A stretch of DNA of 64,000 nt from Burkholderia sp. MS389 (GTDB lineage Bacteria > Pseudomonadota > Gammaproteobacteria > Burkholderiales > Burkholderiaceae): the NCBI RefSeq assembly GCF_016899425.1, contig NZ_CP045995.1, forward strand, positions 1,240,001-1,304,000, in the 5' to 3' direction. The notes beneath the pieces were generated by a model, which was not told where the DNA came from, ran no database searches, and saw nothing but the letters and a program-made list of their open reading frames with translations. Of the stretch, positions 7,701 through 16,727 are shown piece by piece. Within the stretch, counting starts at the first letter, position 1. Each line of letters begins with the position of its first letter. Made by a program: the position numbers and the translations under genes.

Positions 7701-9749
7701 ATGCGCCAGCCCCTGCTCAAACTCGCTGCCGTCACGCGTCGCTTTCCGGCTGGCGACAAGGACGTCGTCGTGCTGAACAACGTCAACCTGTCGATCGATG
7801 CGGGCGAGATCGTCGCGATCGTCGGCGCGTCGGGGTCCGGCAAGTCGACGCTGATGAACATCCTCGGCTGCCTCGATCATCCGAGCGAAGGCACGTACAC
7901 GGTCGGCGGACGCGACACGCACATGCTCGACAGCGACGAGCTCGCGCAGCTGCGCCGCGAGCACTTCGGCTTCGTGTTCCAGCGCTATCACCTGCTGCCG
8001 CACGTCGACGCGGTCGCGAACCTCGAAATGCCGGCGATCTATGCGGGCACCCCGCGCGCCGAGCGGCACGCCCGCGCCCGCGCGCTGCTCGCGCGCCTCG
8101 GCCTCGCGGATCGCGCGCATCACCGGCCCGGGCAACTATCCGGCGGCCAGCAGCAGCGCGTGAGCATCGCGCGCGCGCTGATGAACGGCGGCCAGGTGAT
8201 CCTCGCGGACGAACCGACCGGCGCGCTCGACACGAAAAGCGGCCAGGACGTGATCCGCATCCTGCACGAGCTGAACGCGCTCGGCCATACGATCGTGATC
8301 GTCACGCACGACAAGGCCGTGGCGCGCCATGCGCGGCGCATCATCGAGATCAGCGACGGCGAGATCGTCGCCGACCGGCCGAACCGCCACTACGCGGAAG
8401 CGCTCGCGGAATCTAGCGTCGGCGCGGACGCAACGCCAGCAACGCCCGAAACGGTAACCGACACGCCGCCCGCACCGCCTTCCGAAGATGCACCGCCGCC
8501 CGCCAGCGCTGACACCGACATCGCCCCGCGCACCCGCCGCTTCGCCGCCGGCACCGGCCGCTTCGCCGAAGCGTGCCGGATGGCGTGGATCGCGCTCGTA
8601 TCGCACCGGCTGCGCACGCTGCTGACGATGCTCGGCATCATCATCGGCATTACGTCGGTCGTGTCGATCGTCGCGGTCGGCGAAGGCGCGAAGCGCTACA
8701 TGCTCGAAGAGATCGGCAGCATCGGCACCAATACGATCAGCCTCTATCCGGGTACCGACTGGGGCGACAGCCGCGCGGACACGATCCAGACGCTCGTGCC
8801 CGCCGACGTCGCCGCGCTCGCCGAGCAGCCGTACGTCGACAGCGCGACGCCCGAAACGTCACGCACGCTGCTGCTGCGCTACCGCAACGTCGACGTCCAC
8901 GCGCTCGTGAGCGGCGTCGGCGACAGCTACTTCCAGACGCGCGGGATGCGTTTCGCGCTCGGCGTCCCGTTCGACGACGATGCGGTGCGCCGCCAGGCGC
9001 AGGTCGCGGTGATCGACCAGAACACGCGCCGCAAGCTGTTCGGCGTGACGCGCAATCCGGTCGGCGAGGCGATCCTGGTCGACAACGTGCCGTGCGTGGT
9101 GATCGGCGTGACCGCCGACAAGAAAAGCGCATTCGGCAGCGTGAAGAGCCTGAACGTATGGGTGCCGTACACGACCGCGAGCGGGCGCCTGTTCGGCCAG
9201 CGCCATCTCGACAGCATCACCGTGCGCGTGCGCGACGGGCAGCCGAGCGCCGCGGCCGAGAAAAGCCTCGAGAAGCTGATGATCCAGCGCCACGGCCGCA
9301 AGGATTTCTTCACGTACAACATGGACAGCGTGGTCAAGACCGTCGAGAAAACCGGCCAGTCGCTGACGTTGCTGCTGTCGCTGATCGCGGTGATCTCGCT
9401 CGTGGTCGGCGGGATCGGCGTGATGAACATCATGCTGGTGTCGGTCACCGAGCGCACGCGCGAGATCGGCATCCGGATGGCGGTCGGCGCGCGCCAGTCC
9501 GACATCCTGCAGCAGTTCCTCGTCGAGGCCGTGCTCGTATGCCTGCTCGGCGGCACGATCGGCATCGCGCTGTCGTTCGGGCTCGGCGCGCTGTTCTCGA
9601 TGTTCGTCGCGCAGTGGAAGATGGTGTTCTCGGTCGGCGCGATCGTGACCGCGTTCGTGTGCTCGACGCTCACCGGTGTGATTTTCGGGTTCATGCCCGC
9701 GCGCAACGCGTCGCGGCTCGATCCGATCGATGCGCTCGCGCGCGACTGA
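7701..9749 (+). CDS. macB: MacB-type ABC exporter (ATPase plus FtsX permease)
   Basis: A 682-residue protein. The N-terminal ATPase shows Walker A (GASGSGKST), the ABC signature (LSGGQQQR) and Walker B (VILADEPTGALD). A linker of about 50 residues, rich in Pro/Ala/Thr (VTDTPPAPPSEDAPPPA), joins it to the permease. The permease has one N-terminal helix (LRTLLTMLGIIIGITSVVSIVAVG), a large periplasmic MacB domain and three C-terminal helices (from SLTLLLSLIAVISLVVGGIG). Family members are about 640-660 residues, so the linker accounts for the extra length. It works as a dimer with MacA as a mechanotransmission pump. It is followed by its outer membrane factor 6 bases later. Confidence 0.94.
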   Translation: MRQPLLKLAAVTRRFPAGDKDVVVLNNVNLSIDAGEIVAIVGASGSGKSTLMNILGCLDHPSEGTYTVGGRDTHMLDSDELAQLRREHFGFVFQRYHLLPHVDAVANLEMPAIYAGTPRAERHARARALLARLGLADRAHHRPGQLSGGQQQRVSIARALMNGGQVILADEPTGALDTKSGQDVIRILHELNALGHTIVIVTHDKAVARHARRIIEISDGEIVADRPNRHYAEALAESSVGADATPATPETVTDTPPAPPSEDAPPPASADTDIAPRTRRFAAGTGRFAEACRMAWIALVSHRLRTLLTMLGIIIGITSVVSIVAVGEGAKRYMLEEIGSIGTNTISLYPGTDWGDSRADTIQTLVPADVAALAEQPYVDSATPETSRTLLLRYRNVDVHALVSGVGDSYFQTRGMRFALGVPFDDDAVRRQAQVAVIDQNTRRKLFGVTRNPVGEAILVDNVPCVVIGVTADKKSAFGSVKSLNVWVPYTTASGRLFGQRHLDSITVRVRDGQPSAAAEKSLEKLMIQRHGRKDFFTYNMDSVVKTVEKTGQSLTLLLSLIAVISLVVGGIGVMNIMLVSVTERTREIGIRMAVGARQSDILQQFLVEAVLVCLLGGTIGIALSFGLGALFSMFVAQWKMVFSVGAIVTAFVCSTLTGVIFGFMPARNASRLDPIDALARD

Positions 9750-9755
9750 CGAAAC

Positions 9756-11135
9756 ATGGCCCTCACGCATTCCTCCCCGCTTCACCGTCTCGGCGCATTC
9801 GCGTGCGCGGCCGCGCTGCTCGCCGGCTGCGCGGGCGCGCGCCACGATCCGCTGCCGGCCGTCGCGATGCCGGCGAACTGGGCCGCGCCGGTCGCGTCCG
9901 ACGCGCCGGCCGCCACGCGCGACTGGTGGCGCAGTTTCGGCGATCCGCAACTCGACGCGTTGATCGACGACGCGCTGCGCGCCAACAGCGACCTCGCGAT
10001 CGCGGCGATCCGCGTGTATCGCGCGCAGTTGCAGGCCGGGCTCGCCGATACGAACCTGACGCCCAACGTGACGCTCGGCGCGAACGGCGCCGTGTCGCGT
10101 ACGCTCGATACGCATCGGATGAGCCGCTCGAGCGGCGTCAATGGTTCGCTCAGCTACGAAATCGACCTGTGGGGCCGGCTGGCCGCGCTGCGCGATGCCG
10201 CGCACTGGGAAGCCGACGCGACGGCCGCCGATCTCGAGGCCGCGCGGCTGTCGCTGATCGGCACGACCGCGGCGCTGTACTGGCAGATCGGCTATCTGAA
10301 CCGGCAGATCGCGCTCGGCGACGCGAACATCGCGTATGCGGAGCGTACGCTCGCGCTGGTCCGGTCGCGGCACACGGCTGGCGCCGTGTCGGGGCTCGAC
10401 CTCGCGCAGGCCGAACAGAGCCTCGCCGCGCAGCGCGCGGCGCAAACGCAGCTGATCCAGCAGCGCACCGAGAACCGCCACGCGCTCGCGATCCTGTTCG
10501 ACCGGCCGCCGCAGCAGCGCGCGGCCGAACCGGCGGCGCTGCCCGACGCGGCACCGCCCGACGTGGCGGCCGGCTTGCCGGCCAGCCTGCTCGGCCGGCG
10601 CCCCGACCTGCGGGCGGCGGAATTCCGGTTGCGCGAGTCGCTCGCGCAGGTCGATGCGACGCGCACGAGCTTCTATCCGACCTTCACGCTGACCGGCAGC
10701 GCCGGCACGACGAGCACGAGCCTCGAGCGCGTGCTGACGAACCCGGTCGGCACGCTCGGGCTCGGCCTCGCGCTGCCGTTCATCCAGTGGAACACGATGC
10801 AGTTGCAGATCAGGGTGTCGAAGACGCAGTACGAGGAGGCGGTGGTCGGGTTCCGCCAGCGGCTCTACACGGCGCTCGCGGAAGTGGAGAACGCGCTGTC
10901 GGCGCGCGTGCAGCTCGAACGCGAAGCCGAACAGCGCGCGCTGTCGCTCGCGCAGGCGCAGCGCGCCGAACGGCTGGCCGCCGCGCGCTTCGTGGCCGGC
11001 GCGACCGCCGTGCAGCCGTGGCTCGACCAGCAGCAGGTGCTGAGGAGTGCGCAAAGCGCCGACGAACTGACACGCCTGAACCGGCTCAACAACCAGATGA
11101 AGCTGTACCGCGCGCTCGGCGGCGGGACTTCCTGA
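9756..11135 (+). CDS. Outer membrane factor lipoprotein, NodT/OprM family
   Basis: A 459-residue protein. The signal peptide ends in the lipobox LLAGC (Cys ~24), so it is an acylated outer membrane protein of the RND/MFP-type NodT family (usual length 450-500). The sequence shows the internal duplication of two OEP domains: DWWRSFGDPQLDALIDDAL near the start of the first, and LLGRRPDLRAAEFRLRES at the start of the second. It forms the trimeric TolC-like channel for MacAB, supplied by the third gene of the operon. Confidence 0.92.
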   Translation: MALTHSSPLHRLGAFACAAALLAGCAGARHDPLPAVAMPANWAAPVASDAPAATRDWWRSFGDPQLDALIDDALRANSDLAIAAIRVYRAQLQAGLADTNLTPNVTLGANGAVSRTLDTHRMSRSSGVNGSLSYEIDLWGRLAALRDAAHWEADATAADLEAARLSLIGTTAALYWQIGYLNRQIALGDANIAYAERTLALVRSRHTAGAVSGLDLAQAEQSLAAQRAAQTQLIQQRTENRHALAILFDRPPQQRAAEPAALPDAAPPDVAAGLPASLLGRRPDLRAAEFRLRESLAQVDATRTSFYPTFTLTGSAGTTSTSLERVLTNPVGTLGLGLALPFIQWNTMQLQIRVSKTQYEEAVVGFRQRLYTALAEVENALSARVQLEREAEQRALSLAQAQRAERLAAARFVAGATAVQPWLDQQQVLRSAQSADELTRLNRLNNQMKLYRALGGGTS

Positions 11136-11186
11136 CCGGCCGTCACACACCACACGCCACACGTCACGCGCCACACGCCGGCCGCG

Positions 11187-12725
11187 TCACTCGCACACGG
11201 CCGCCCCGCGCCGCGCCGGCGCGAACGCCACCGCGCTCGCGGTCGCGAGCACGGCCACGCCCGCCGCGCCATACACCATCACCCAGCCGAAGCCATGCAC
11301 GAGCGCCGCGTGCAACGCCGCGCCGCTCGGGTCGGCCTGCGCGAGCGCCGGCGCGATCGCCTGCAGCCCGTCGGTGCGACCCGACGCGATTTCCTGCGCG
11401 AGCCGGCGCAGCGCCGCGTCGCCAATCGCGCCCGCCGGGCCGCCCTTCAGGCTCGCGACGATCCCCGCCACCAGCACGAAGCCCATCGTCGCGATGTTCA
11501 GCGCGAGCGAGATCATCCGCGCGCTCATGTCGATGCCCGACGCCATCCCGGCCCGCGCACTCGGCACCGCGCCCGTCGTCGTGTTGGTAACCGGCGTGTT
11601 GGTCAAGCCGAGCCCGATTCCGGCGATCGCGCAACCCGGCAGCATCGTCAGCCAGCTCGCCTGGTCGGCCGCGCTGCCGAGGCGCATCAGCACGAAGCCG
11701 GCCGCGATCGTGAACAGGCCGCCCGGAATCACGACGCCCGGCCCGTAGCGCAGCGCGAGCCGTTCCCCGACCGGCGGCACGATCAGCGTCGGCAGCGTGT
11801 ACGCGAGCAACGCGAGGCCGGCCGTCACGCTGTCGTAGCCGAGCGCGACCTGGAACCAGATCGGCAAGTAGATCATGAACGGCCAGAAGCTGAAGTTCAT
11901 CCCCATCGAGCCGAAGATTGCGCCGGTGAACGCGCGGATCCGGAACACCGAGAAGTCGAACATCGGCCGCGCGCTGGCGCGCTCCGCGATGACGAAACCG
12001 GCCAGCGCGAGCACGGTCGCACCGAGCACGCCGAGGCCGGCCGCGCTCGTGAGCCCGAGTTCGGCGCTTTGGGTGATGTAGAACGCAAGCCCGAGCACCG
12101 CGAGCGACAGCGTGACGATGCCCGCGACGTCGAGCGTGCCCGCATGCGGATCGCGCGATTCCCGCACCGCGCCGCCGATCAGCACGAGCGCGACGGCCGC
12201 GAGCGGCGCATGGACGAGGAACACCCACGGCCAGCTCGCGAGCGCGACGATCGCGCCGCCGACGATCGGCCCGAACCCGAGCCCGATGCCGAACACGATT
12301 CCCCAGATCCCGAACGCGCGGCCACGCTCGCGCCCTTCGCGAAACTGGTGCGACAGCACGGCGATCTGGCAGATCAGCATCGCGCCGCCGCTCGCGCCCT
12401 GCAGCAGCCGGCCCGCGACGAGCACCGGCACGTTCGGCGCGAGCCCGCACAGCAGTGACGTCGCGCCGAACAGCACGGTGCCGATCACGTACACGCGCTT
12501 GCGGCCGAACCGGTCCGCGAGCGTGCCGGCCGCCATCAGCACCGTCGTACAGGCGATCGTGTACGCGTTCATGATCCACTGCATGCCGTTGAAATCGCCA
12601 TGCAGCACGTGTTCGAGCGTCGGCAGGATCACCGGCACGCTCGATATCTCGAGGCCGAACATCAGCGACGTGAGACAGACGGCCGCGAGCGCGACCGCAT
12701 TCCTGCGGGAGTCGGATAGCGTCAT
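11187..12725 (-). CDS. MFS transporter, DHA2 (EmrB/QacA) family
   Basis: A 512-residue protein. ATG 12725 was preferred over a longer start at 12803 because the protein then begins MTLSDSRRNAVALAAVCLTS, directly into helix 1. The family motif A appears as GTLADRFGRKRVYVIG after helix 2. Motif C-like glycines (FGIGLGFGPIVGG) lie in helix 5. About 14 hydrophobic segments are consistent with DHA2 proton-driven drug exporters. It is convergent with the MacAB operon and divergent from a LysR gene at 12911 that is its likely regulator. The substrate is unknown. Confidence 0.88.
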   Translation of the reverse strand: MTLSDSRRNAVALAAVCLTSLMFGLEISSVPVILPTLEHVLHGDFNGMQWIMNAYTIACTTVLMAAGTLADRFGRKRVYVIGTVLFGATSLLCGLAPNVPVLVAGRLLQGASGGAMLICQIAVLSHQFREGRERGRAFGIWGIVFGIGLGFGPIVGGAIVALASWPWVFLVHAPLAAVALVLIGGAVRESRDPHAGTLDVAGIVTLSLAVLGLAFYITQSAELGLTSAAGLGVLGATVLALAGFVIAERASARPMFDFSVFRIRAFTGAIFGSMGMNFSFWPFMIYLPIWFQVALGYDSVTAGLALLAYTLPTLIVPPVGERLALRYGPGVVIPGGLFTIAAGFVLMRLGSAADQASWLTMLPGCAIAGIGLGLTNTPVTNTTTGAVPSARAGMASGIDMSARMISLALNIATMGFVLVAGIVASLKGGPAGAIGDAALRRLAQEIASGRTDGLQAIAPALAQADPSGAALHAALVHGFGWVMVYGAAGVAVLATASAVAFAPARRGAAVCE

Positions 12726-12910
12726 GCGTATTGCGCGGCGGCCCGGCGACAGGCCGCGCGCCTCCAGGTCAGTAGGATTCGCCGCGTGCGGCCGGCAACG
12801 CACGCTGAGCGGGAATCGGTACTATAGTGAGAATTCATCTCCCCATTGACGCACGCATTTCCATGCACTGGGGAATATCAGGACCCAATCGACGCAACAT
12901 CTCACCCACG
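12726..12910. promoter_or_regulatory. Divergent promoter region between the MFS exporter and the LysR gene
   Basis: This 185-bp gap contains an AT-rich patch, ggtactatagtgagaat, around 12820-12836 that looks like a -10 region for the LysR gene. LysR proteins usually bind such a divergent gap and control both genes. I cannot point to one clear T-N11-A operator. Confidence 0.35.
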
Positions 12911-13831
12911 ATGACCGACAGACTCGACGGCGTCACGACCTTCGTCCAGGTCGTGGAATCGGGCAGCTTCGCGCTGGCCGCGGAGCGGCTCGACATGACG
13001 CGCTCGGCGGTCGGCAAGGCGATCGCGCGGCTCGAGAAGCGGCTCGGCGCACGGCTGCTGCAGCGCACGACGCGCAGCCAGAGCCTGACCGACGACGGCC
13101 AGGCGTACTACGACCGCTGCGTGCGCGCGCTGGCGGAGCTGGAAGCGGCGGAAGCCGATCTCGACTGCGGCCGCCACGAGGCGCGCGGCAAGCTACGATT
13201 GAGCGTGCCGCTCGCGTTCGGGCACCACTGCGTGACGCCGATCGTGCTCGACCTCGCGCGCCAATATCCGCATCTGCGGATCGACGTGTCGATCACCGAC
13301 CGCTTCGTCGATCTCGTCGAGGAAGGAATCGATCTCGCGGTCCGGATCGGCACGCTCGCGGACAGCACGAGCCTCGCGGTGCGGCGGCTCGGCACGCAAT
13401 ACGGCAGCCTCGGCGCGGCGCCGTCGTATCTCGCGCGCTACGGGACACCGAAGACGCTCGACGACCTGAAGCACCACCGGACGATCGCGTATTCGCGTTC
13501 GGGCGTGGTGCAGCCGTGGGATTTGCGCGCGCCGGACGGCTCGACAGTGCGGATCGACATGCCGCATCAACTGAGTTTCGACGACGTGCAGGCGATCGCC
13601 GCGGCCGGTGCGTCGGGGTTCGGGATCGCGTGGGTGCCGAGCTGGCTGCTCGACCATTACGTGAAGCGCGGGGAGATGGTGGTCGTGCTCGATCGCTGCT
13701 TCGTCTGCGAAGGCGACATTCACGCGATCTGGCCGAAGACGCGCTACCTGCCGCGCAAGACGCGCTGCGTGATCGACGCGCTCGCGCAGGCGATTCCGCC
13801 GATGATCGAGCGCCCGGACGACGCGCGCTGA
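12911..13831 (+). CDS. LysR-family transcriptional regulator
   Basis: A 306-residue protein, the usual length for LysR regulators. ATG 12911 gives the standard beginning MTDRLDGVTTFVQVVESGSF. The winged HTH is in residues ~1-60 (FALAAERLDMTRSAVGKAIARLE, then RLLQRTTRSQSLTDDG). The effector-binding part follows from ~90, with EGIDLAVRIG typical of the CrgA-like/AaeR-like subgroup. It is divergent from the DHA2 exporter, which it probably controls; autorepression is typical of the family. Confidence 0.92.
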   Translation: MTDRLDGVTTFVQVVESGSFALAAERLDMTRSAVGKAIARLEKRLGARLLQRTTRSQSLTDDGQAYYDRCVRALAELEAAEADLDCGRHEARGKLRLSVPLAFGHHCVTPIVLDLARQYPHLRIDVSITDRFVDLVEEGIDLAVRIGTLADSTSLAVRRLGTQYGSLGAAPSYLARYGTPKTLDDLKHHRTIAYSRSGVVQPWDLRAPDGSTVRIDMPHQLSFDDVQAIAAAGASGFGIAWVPSWLLDHYVKRGEMVVVLDRCFVCEGDIHAIWPKTRYLPRKTRCVIDALAQAIPPMIERPDDAR

Positions 13832-13843
13832 GATGAGTGGAAG

Positions 13844-13867
13844 CCGACGCGCCGTGCGGCGCGTCGG
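13844..13867. terminator. Strong hairpin between convergent genes
   Basis: CCGACGCGCC-GTGC-GGCGCGTCGG is a perfect 10-bp stem with a 4-nt loop. It sits between the convergent LysR gene (ends 13831) and the hydrolase gene (ends 13883). There is no T tract on either side, so it is a weak intrinsic terminator by the usual rules, but its position suits a shared bidirectional stop. Confidence 0.5.
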
Positions 13868-13882
13868 GCCCTCACGCAGCGA

Positions 13883-15022
13883 TCACGCCGCGCCGAGATC
13901 GGCGAGCGGATGCGCGAACAGCTTCCACGGCGACGTCAGGAAATGCCGCACGCGCTCAGCGCGCAGCTCGACGAGCGACGCGGGCGCCCAGCGCGGCTTG
14001 CGATCCTTGTCGACGAGATGCGCGCGCACGCCTTCGCAGAAATCGCCTTCCTCGATCGCGCGCGCGACGATGCCGAGCTCCATCCGGAACGATTCCGCGA
14101 GCGTCATCTGCCGGCCGCGCAGCAATGCCTCGCGCGTCACGGCGAGCATCGTCGGCGAATGGCTCGCGAGCGCATCGAGCGTCGCCTGCAGCCATTGGCG
14201 GTGCTCGCGCGCGAGTTCGTCGCGCGCCAGATCCTGCGTGAGCGTCGCGACGATCCGCTCGACGGTCGAACGCTTGTCGAAGTGGCGGACGATCCATGGC
14301 ATCTGGCTGTCGAGCGCCGCATGCGGCACCACGTTGCACGGCGGCTCGAACACCTTGCGCAGCAACGGCAGCGCGTCGCCGTCCCACTTGACGCTTTCGA
14401 TCCGCGTCTCGAACGTGTCGAGCCACGCGGACGGCACGCACAGGTCCGCGAGCTTCGCGCTCAGCGCGTCGGCGCCCGACAGCATCGCGCCGGTCAGCCC
14501 CACGTACAGTTCGAGTTCGACCGGCATGCGCGACAGGAAATGCGTCGCGCCCACGTCGGGCACGAGGCCGATGCGCGTTTCCGGCATCGCGATCTTGCTG
14601 CGCTCGGTCGCGACGCGCAGCGCCGCGCCCTGCGCGAGGCCCATGCCGCCGCCCATCGTCACGCCGTCCATCAGCGCGACCACCGGCTTCGGGAACGTGT
14701 GGATCGCGTAGTCGAGCCGGTATTCGTCGACGAAGAACGGCAGCCAGGTTTCGCGCTGCGCGACCATCCTGTACAACGCACGCACGTCGCCGCCCGCGCA
14801 GAAGCCCTTCTCGCCCGCGCCGCGCAGCACGACCGCGACGATCTGGTCGTCGTGGCGGCAGCGCTCGAACAGCGCCGCGAGTTCGCCGATCATCGCGTAC
14901 GACAGCGCGTTGAGCGCGGCCGGCCGGTTCAGCGTGATCAGCGCCACGCGGTTCACCACGCGAAACAACACCTCGGGCGCATGCTCCGCGAATGCGTCGT
15001 GATTCGTCACCGGCGTGCTCAT
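13883..15022 (-). CDS. 3-hydroxyisobutyryl-CoA hydrolase (crotonase fold)
   Basis: A 379-residue protein, close to the 350-385 residues of 3-hydroxyisobutyryl-CoA hydrolases and longer than simple enoyl-CoA hydratases. Crotonase features: EKGFCAGGDVRALY (CoA/oxyanion loop), MDGVTMGGGMGLAQGA (second oxyanion segment), MPETRIGLVPDVGATHFLS with the Glu and Asp typical of hydrolases. It releases 3-hydroxyisobutyrate from its CoA ester in valine breakdown. The ATG overlaps the stop of the upstream enoyl-CoA hydratase (ATGA), and it is the last gene of the six-gene catabolic operon. Confidence 0.88.
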   Translation of the reverse strand: MSTPVTNHDAFAEHAPEVLFRVVNRVALITLNRPAALNALSYAMIGELAALFERCRHDDQIVAVVLRGAGEKGFCAGGDVRALYRMVAQRETWLPFFVDEYRLDYAIHTFPKPVVALMDGVTMGGGMGLAQGAALRVATERSKIAMPETRIGLVPDVGATHFLSRMPVELELYVGLTGAMLSGADALSAKLADLCVPSAWLDTFETRIESVKWDGDALPLLRKVFEPPCNVVPHAALDSQMPWIVRHFDKRSTVERIVATLTQDLARDELAREHRQWLQATLDALASHSPTMLAVTREALLRGRQMTLAESFRMELGIVARAIEEGDFCEGVRAHLVDKDRKPRWAPASLVELRAERVRHFLTSPWKLFAHPLADLGAA

Positions 15023-15810
15023 CGTTGCGGCTCTCCATCGGTATGCCATTGCGGCGCGCGCTTGCCCAGGAACGCCGCCACGCCTTCGCGCGGATCGGCC
15101 GTGTCGAACAGGTCGACGAAGCGTTCGCGCTCGACCGCGAGCGCCGCGCTGCGCGGCACGCCGCGACGCGCGAGGCCGATCAGCTCCTTGCTGTAGGCGA
15201 CCGCATGCGGGCTTTGCCGCGCGACGTTGCGCGCCAGCGCGAGCGCCGCATCGCGCGCCGCGCCGCTTTCCACCACGTCCTCGACAAGGCCGATCCGCAG
15301 CGCGGTGGCCGCATCGACGCGCGCGCCGGTCAGGATGATCTTCTTCGCCCAGCCTTCGCCGACGAGCCAGGGCAGCGTCTGCGTGCCAAGCCCGCACGGC
15401 AGCAGGCCAACCGACGGCTCGGGCAGCGCCATCTGCGCATGCGTTTCGGCGATCCGCAGATCGCACGCGAGCGCGCATTCGAGGCCGCCGCCCATCGCAT
15501 AGCCGTTGATCGCCGCGATCGTCACGACGCGCGCGTCGTGCAGTGCCTCGAACGCCGCGCCGAAGCGCGCCGCCATCGCGCGCGCGACCGCGCGATCGCC
15601 GTCGGCGAACGTGTTGAGGTCGGCGCCCGCGCTGAAGAACTTCGGGCCGTCGCCGGTGATCACCAGCGCGCGCACGTGCGGGTTCGCATTCAGTTCGGCA
15701 ACGGTTTGCTGCAATTGCTGCAGCCCGTCGGCTGTAAAGGCGTTCGCGGGCGGACGCTTGAGCGTCGCGCACGCGATCGCGCCGTCGTCGACGAAGTCGA
15801 GTTCGATCAT
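15019..15810 (-). CDS. Enoyl-CoA hydratase (valine pathway)
   Basis: A 263-residue crotonase, the standard length. It has FFSAGADLNTFADGD (first oxyanion segment) and NGYAMGGGLECALACDLRIAE with the first catalytic Glu region. MALPEPSVGLLPCGLGT carries the second Glu. It would hydrate methacrylyl-CoA to 3-hydroxyisobutyryl-CoA given its neighbours; substrate choice is inferred from context. It overlaps its neighbours by 4 bases on both sides, so translation is tightly coupled from mmsB through to the hydrolase. Confidence 0.9.
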   Translation of the reverse strand: MIELDFVDDGAIACATLKRPPANAFTADGLQQLQQTVAELNANPHVRALVITGDGPKFFSAGADLNTFADGDRAVARAMAARFGAAFEALHDARVVTIAAINGYAMGGGLECALACDLRIAETHAQMALPEPSVGLLPCGLGTQTLPWLVGEGWAKKIILTGARVDAATALRIGLVEDVVESGAARDAALALARNVARQSPHAVAYSKELIGLARRGVPRSAALAVERERFVDLFDTADPREGVAAFLGKRAPQWHTDGEPQR

Positions 15811-16709
15811 GAGGCGTCCTTCTTCGTGACCGGTTGGTACAGGCGGATCACCGCCGAGAAATCGAGCTGGCCGTCGCCGCGGCTGCTCATCGTCTGGTAC
15901 AGCTGCTGCGCGAGCGCACCGAGATAGACGGGCTGGCGCGCCTGCTTCGCCGCATCGTTCGCGAGGCCGAGATCCTTCAGCATCAGGTCGGTGCCGAAGC
16001 CGCCCGTGTAGCCGCGCGACGACGGCGCGGTGTCGATCACGCCCGGATACGGGTTGTAGGTATCCGAACTCCAGCAGCGGCCCGTCGACGTGTTGACGAT
16101 GCCGGCCAGCACCTTCGGGTCGATGCCGAGCGCGACGCCGAGCGACATCGCCTCCGACACCGCCGCCATCGAGATGCCGAGCACGAGGTTGTTGCAGACC
16201 TTCGCGACCTGCCCCATTCCCGTCGCGCCGCAGTGGACGATGTTCTTGCCCATCCCGGCGAGCACCGGCTTCACGCGCTCGAAGTCCGCGTCGCTGCCGC
16301 CGACCATGAAGGTCAAGGTGCCGGCCGCCGCGCCGCCGGTGCCGCCCGACACCGGCGCATCGACGAACGCGCCGCCGTGCTCGCGCACCAGCGCGCCGAA
16401 CGCCTGCGCGCTCGCCGGGTCGATCGTGCTCGAATCGATCACGGTCGCGCCCGCGCCGAGGCCGGCCAGCACGCCGTTCTCGCCGGCGAGCACCGAGCGC
16501 ACGTGCGGCGCGGCCGGCAGCATCGTGATCACGAACGTCGCGCCCGATGCCGCATCGCGCGGCGACGCGGCCACTTGCGCGCCGGCGTCCTGCAATGCGC
16601 GCAACGCGTCGGCGCTCAGGTCGAACGCATGCACGTCATGGCCGGCTTTCAGCAGGTTCAGCGCCATCGGCGCGCCCATGTGGCCGAGGCCGATAAATCC
16701 GATTTTCAT
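15807..16709 (-). CDS. mmsB: 3-hydroxyisobutyrate dehydrogenase
   Basis: A 300-residue protein. The dinucleotide fold begins IGFIGLGHMGAPMALNLLKAG, the usual GxGxxG of beta-hydroxyacid dehydrogenases. The substrate-binding segment DAPVSGGTGGAAAGTL and the catalytic lysine region GQVAKVCNN are both present. It oxidises 3-hydroxyisobutyrate to methylmalonate semialdehyde with NAD+, feeding the product of the neighbouring mmsA. It lies 18 bases downstream of mmsA, in the same arrangement as Pseudomonas mmsAB. Confidence 0.95.
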   Translation of the reverse strand: MKIGFIGLGHMGAPMALNLLKAGHDVHAFDLSADALRALQDAGAQVAASPRDAASGATFVITMLPAAPHVRSVLAGENGVLAGLGAGATVIDSSTIDPASAQAFGALVREHGGAFVDAPVSGGTGGAAAGTLTFMVGGSDADFERVKPVLAGMGKNIVHCGATGMGQVAKVCNNLVLGISMAAVSEAMSLGVALGIDPKVLAGIVNTSTGRCWSSDTYNPYPGVIDTAPSSRGYTGGFGTDLMLKDLGLANDAAKQARQPVYLGALAQQLYQTMSSRGDGQLDFSAVIRLYQPVTKKDAS

Positions 16710-16727
16710 GTTCGTTTCCTTCGCCGC

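Noticed and set aside
8573..11590. A 1005-codon open frame on the plus strand across macB and the outer membrane factor, and a 771-codon frame on the minus strand (8859-11174)
   Set aside because: Both are Arg/Ala/Pro-rich shadows caused by the very GC-rich third codon positions of the true genes; they carry no domain and cross real, recognisable genes.
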